Of a stretch of DNA of 64,000 bases, positions 61,041-64,000 are shown piece after piece. How positions within the stretch are numbered: position 1 is the stretch's first letter; every line of letters starts with the position of its first letter. A program made the translations under genes and the position numbers. Origin of the DNA: Rapana venosa (lineage: Eukaryota > Mollusca > Gastropoda > Neogastropoda > Muricidae); assembly GCA_028751875.1 (NCBI GenBank), contig CM054157.1:49159982-49223981 (forward strand), in the 5' to 3' direction. The notes below the pieces were generated by a model that was given only the letters and a program-made list of their open reading frames with translations, did no database searches and had not been told where the DNA came from.

Positions 61041-63320
61041 ATGAAAAGAAAACAATATAATACTTTAATCAAAAAGAAAAAGAAAATCTTCAAAAATTCA
61101 CTGGTATCACAGCTACATGATGCCATTGACGAAGATCCGAGTATATTGTGGAAAACTTTACAAAAATTAAAAGAAAGTGAAGATGATGGATTAAAACATC
61201 ATAATCATATTAGTAGCAGTAAATGGACTGAACACTTAAAAACACTTATTGGTAAAGAACCGCAAATAGATCCAGACCACAAAAAGCAAGTACTAAGCAG
61301 GTTTAATGACTTAAAAGTATCTAATAACCCACTGCTAGATAAGCAAATTACAACTGAGGAAATTACAAAAACAATCAAAAAGTTGAAAAATAACAAATCG
61401 CCTGGAAAAGATGGAATCACAAACGAAATGATCAAATCAGTTTCATCTAATGTTATAGAGATAATGCGGAATATTTTCAATTTAGTATTAGAAACGGGTA
61501 TATATCCCTGTGACTGGAAAGTAGGAGTGAATGTCCCAATCTATAAGAACGGATGCATATACAACCCAGAAAACTACAGAGGAATAACGTTGACAAACAC
61601 TATTGGAAAACTTTTTTGTCAAATACTGAACCATAGAATTTCTGAATATTTAGAAAATAACAATAGTATTGTTAGAGAACAAGCTGGTTTCAGAAAAGCA
61701 TGCAGAACAACGGACCATATCTTCCTACTTAACAATTTAATAGATAGTGTACTGAAAGTAAAAACTAAAAGACTTTATTGCTGCTTTGTAGATTTTCAGA
61801 AAGCGTTTGATAATGTGTGGCACGAGGGTCTTCTTATAAAGTTAAACGAAATAGGAATAACAGGCAAAACTTTTAATGTCGTTAAAAACATGTATTCCAA
61901 TGCAACAATATTTACAAAAATACGAGGCAAACACACAGATGAAATCATGGTCAGAAAAGGGGTACATCAGGGAAATACATTAAGTTCTACATTATTTAAT
62001 GTATATGTCAATGATATAGTTCAATATACTGATGAGAAAGATTCGCCATATATAACCGCAAAAGACAGAATTCCTTGTTTACTCTATGCTGATGACCTGG
62101 CATTGCTATCAACAACCAAAATAGGTCTTCAAACTAAACTGAATAAACTGCAAGAATACTGTTCTAATTGGGGTTTAAAGATAAACAAAACAAAAACAAA
62201 GGTAATAGTCTTTACGAGATCACCTCCTAAAATTCCAATTCATTTTAAATGTGGAGAGCATGTAATTGAAACAGTAGAAACTTATAAATATCTAGGTGTC
62301 GTTTTTCATCAGAACGGGAAATTTCAAGCAACACAAGAACATTTAGTAAAACAAAGCAACAAAGCAATATACGCCTTTAAAAGGGCAATTCATGGACAAA
62401 ATTTAAAGACTACTATAATAATGCGTTTATTCGACTCACTGATAACCCCTGTTTTAACCTATGGAGCAGAAGTTTGGTTTCCTTTTTGTTTTAATGGGGA
62501 TACAGAATTTCATATTGATAAACTGTTCAAGGCATGCTTATCCAATCAGTTTTCGTATGAGAATTTTCATGTAAAATTTTGTAAACAAATGATAGGAGTT
62601 CATAAAAAAGCATTAGTACTAACCACTTTGGGTGAATTAGGGAGATTTCCACTGACCCTTAAAATCATATGCCAGATAATATCCTTTTGGATTCATTTGA
62701 CAGAATCAAAACCAGACTCTTATATTAGAATAGTATACGATTATTTGTATCAGAAGAATACATACGATAAATGGATAAACACAGTGAAAAATATTCTGTA
62801 CACAATTGGATTCAAACATGTCTGGAAGAACCAAAGCACTCTTAATGTTCATCGGTTGAGTTATGCTGTTAGAAGAAAACTTGAGGACATGTATAAAACA
62901 TTTTGGATCTACCAAAAGAAAGAGTTTGCAAAACTAAAATTTTATGATTTTGCTACCAAAGAATACAGATTGGAACCATACTTAGTAAACTATGAAAACA
63001 AAACTCATAAGAAGACATATTGTAAATTTCGCACAAGCTGTCACAATTTAATGATAGAGAAAGGGAGACACCAAAATATATCCAGAGAGGACAGAAAATG
63101 TAGACACTGTAACAAAATTGAAGATGAATTTCATTTACTTGATGAATGCATTTTATATGATGAACTCAGAAATAATTTGTTATTAAAAATCAAAACGAGA
63201 GACAAAGAATGCAAAAACTGTGTACATAAATTAAGTGACATAATCACAGTTGATATATATCAAGCAGATATCATCAGATATGTGTATGAGTGTTTTGAAA
63301 AAAGAGAGAAAGAAAAGTAG
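61041..63320 (+). CDS. LINE reverse transcriptase with CCHC C-terminus
   Basis: 759 residues from the first ATG, but the frame is open from 60915 and EEIKHNKKWFDSECNSTRKE before the ATG is coding-like, so the ATG is probably internal. NNKSPGKDGI (117-126), ENYRGITL (177-184), FVDFQKAFDNVW (249-260), GVHQGNTLSS (307-316) and LLYADDLALL (347-356) are the ordered reverse transcriptase motifs with the YADD catalytic box intact. C-x2-C-x7-H-x4-C at 687-703 is a nucleic-acid-binding knuckle typical of LINE ORF2 ends. Confidence 0.9.
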   Translation: MKRKQYNTLIKKKKKIFKNSLVSQLHDAIDEDPSILWKTLQKLKESEDDGLKHHNHISSSKWTEHLKTLIGKEPQIDPDHKKQVLSRFNDLKVSNNPLLDKQITTEEITKTIKKLKNNKSPGKDGITNEMIKSVSSNVIEIMRNIFNLVLETGIYPCDWKVGVNVPIYKNGCIYNPENYRGITLTNTIGKLFCQILNHRISEYLENNNSIVREQAGFRKACRTTDHIFLLNNLIDSVLKVKTKRLYCCFVDFQKAFDNVWHEGLLIKLNEIGITGKTFNVVKNMYSNATIFTKIRGKHTDEIMVRKGVHQGNTLSSTLFNVYVNDIVQYTDEKDSPYITAKDRIPCLLYADDLALLSTTKIGLQTKLNKLQEYCSNWGLKINKTKTKVIVFTRSPPKIPIHFKCGEHVIETVETYKYLGVVFHQNGKFQATQEHLVKQSNKAIYAFKRAIHGQNLKTTIIMRLFDSLITPVLTYGAEVWFPFCFNGDTEFHIDKLFKACLSNQFSYENFHVKFCKQMIGVHKKALVLTTLGELGRFPLTLKIICQIISFWIHLTESKPDSYIRIVYDYLYQKNTYDKWINTVKNILYTIGFKHVWKNQSTLNVHRLSYAVRRKLEDMYKTFWIYQKKEFAKLKFYDFATKEYRLEPYLVNYENKTHKKTYCKFRTSCHNLMIEKGRHQNISREDRKCRHCNKIEDEFHLLDECILYDELRNNLLLKIKTRDKECKNCVHKLSDIITVDIYQADIIRYVYECFEKREKEK

Positions 63321-63455
63321 AATACAACATGTTTTTTAGTGTACATCACTTTTAGCCAAAATAGATAATTATAGTTGATGTTTTTGTTGTGTCAAATAAG
63401 TCTACATGACTTAAATGGCAATAAAATATTCTGAATCTGAATCTGAATCTGAATC

Positions 63456-63480
63456 AGAGTAAGACACACACACATTCTCT

Positions 63481-63516
<36 letters not shown>

Positions 63517-63539
63517 ACAGAGTAAGACACACATACACA

Positions 63540-63571
<32 letters not shown>

Positions 63572-63680
63572 GTAATGCACATACACAGTAAGACACAAAC
63601 ACACACACTCCCTCTCTCAAACACACACACAACAAGTAACAAACACACACAGAGTAATACACACACACACAGACACTCAC
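63456..63680. repeat. CA-rich array, right part
   Basis: CA and CT tracts with AGTAAGACAC and AGTAATGCAC units up to the donor of the penultimate WD40-gene exon. Confidence 0.88.
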
Positions 63681-63734
63681 TGTTGCTTTTTCCTCCTCTT
63701 CACTCAAACCCTCCACATCTGGCCACTCCAGAAT
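63681..63734 (-). CDS. Penultimate exon of the WD40-type gene
   Basis: Fifty-four bases between acceptor CTGTTTTAG and donor GTGAGT, phase 0 at both ends. Encodes [18 protein letters not shown]. Joined to the next exon it reads [18 protein letters not shown] with no frame conflict. The 5.9 kb intron between them contains a nearly intact LINE. Confidence 0.6.
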
Positions 63735-64000
63735 CTAAAACAGGATTACACAAACTTTGATTTTTCTATAACCCCCCCCCCCAAAAAAAAAACATTCACA
63801 AATCACCTCACAACACAACCTGTAAAACAGTGATACACACCACTGCTCCTGTTCACCGTAACTAGAATTTACAGACAGAAACTTGTAGAAACCACTCTCC
63901 TGAAACCATTACCTTAGAATGTAAACGAGCGATACATGCCTAAATTTATTTTGAAAATGATTTATAAAGGATGAAACGTTTACCTGACAACCTTTCACTG

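Larger units (their letters stand above)
59091..63455 (+). mobile_element. Nearly intact non-LTR retrotransposon (LINE)
   Basis: An AT-rich element of about 4.4 kb. It has a roughly 650-bp 5' region, an endonuclease frame (59738-60925), a reverse transcriptase frame (open from 60915 to 63320), a short 3' UTR with AATAAA near 63420, and a 3' end of tandem GAATCT units. It interrupts a CA-rich array: AGTAAGACA-type sequence occurs both at about 59044 and at 63457. No poly(A) tail. The 3' hexamer repeat suggests a CR1/L2- or Jockey-like group, but the clade is not established. Both enzymatic domains keep their catalytic motifs. It lies in the last intron of the WD40-type gene, in the antisense orientation. 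Confidence 0.85.

Overview
This is a window of an animal nuclear genome, most likely a mollusc and perhaps a marine gastropod. That placement is inferred from gene content and repeat style and cannot be proved from the sequence. Genes are broken into short exons with GT/AG junctions. Introns and intergenic DNA are packed with tRNA-headed SINEs, decayed LINEs, microsatellites and minisatellites. Four host gene segments can be supported; almost everything else is repeat.

1-22 kb: eleven in-phase exons on the + strand (1473-21448) give the last 503 residues of CFAP251 (WDR66), a WD40 protein of the ciliary/flagellar axoneme. The introns carry several SINE families, degenerate LINE 3' ends and long CT/TG tracts. 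A run of exactly 500 N (22807-23306) follows its 3' flank.

23-43.4 kb: a - strand gene, MMAB (mitochondrial ATP:cob(I)alamin adenosyltransferase), is read from seven exons between 43393 and 29951. Its last coding exon is not visible and may lie in the N gap. MMAB introns hold a 2.9 kb array of 19-bp units (about 34980-37850), a 32-34-bp array with palindromic units (about 32000-32585), and, in or beyond the last intron, a decayed RTE-like LINE (23963-27121) inserted in a roughly 64-bp satellite.

43.4-49.1 kb: SIRT4, a mitochondrial sirtuin, is complete in four + strand exons (43808-49112, 333 aa). It is head-to-head with MMAB, with 414 bp between the start codons, which suggests a shared bidirectional promoter for two mitochondrial proteins.

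49-64 kb: a 34-bp minisatellite (about 50560-51785) and a stretch that looks like poorly polished assembly (about 52850-55560). Then come the last two exons of a WD40-type gene on the - strand (63734-63681 and 57766-57668), split by an almost intact non-LTR retrotransposon (about 59091-63455) whose endonuclease and reverse transcriptase frames are separated by one frameshift.

SINE nomenclature used here (A to E, plus repeats F, H and I) is local to this answer. A: head tRNA-1 or tRNA-2, a shared core, tail 1 or tail 2. B and C: other tRNA heads. D: a tRNA box A fused to a 5S-rRNA-like segment. E: a different tRNA-like element. F: a short 3' tail ending in (ATT)n. Coordinates of repeats are approximate to about 10-20 bp; exon coordinates are base-exact from splice sites and reading phase.
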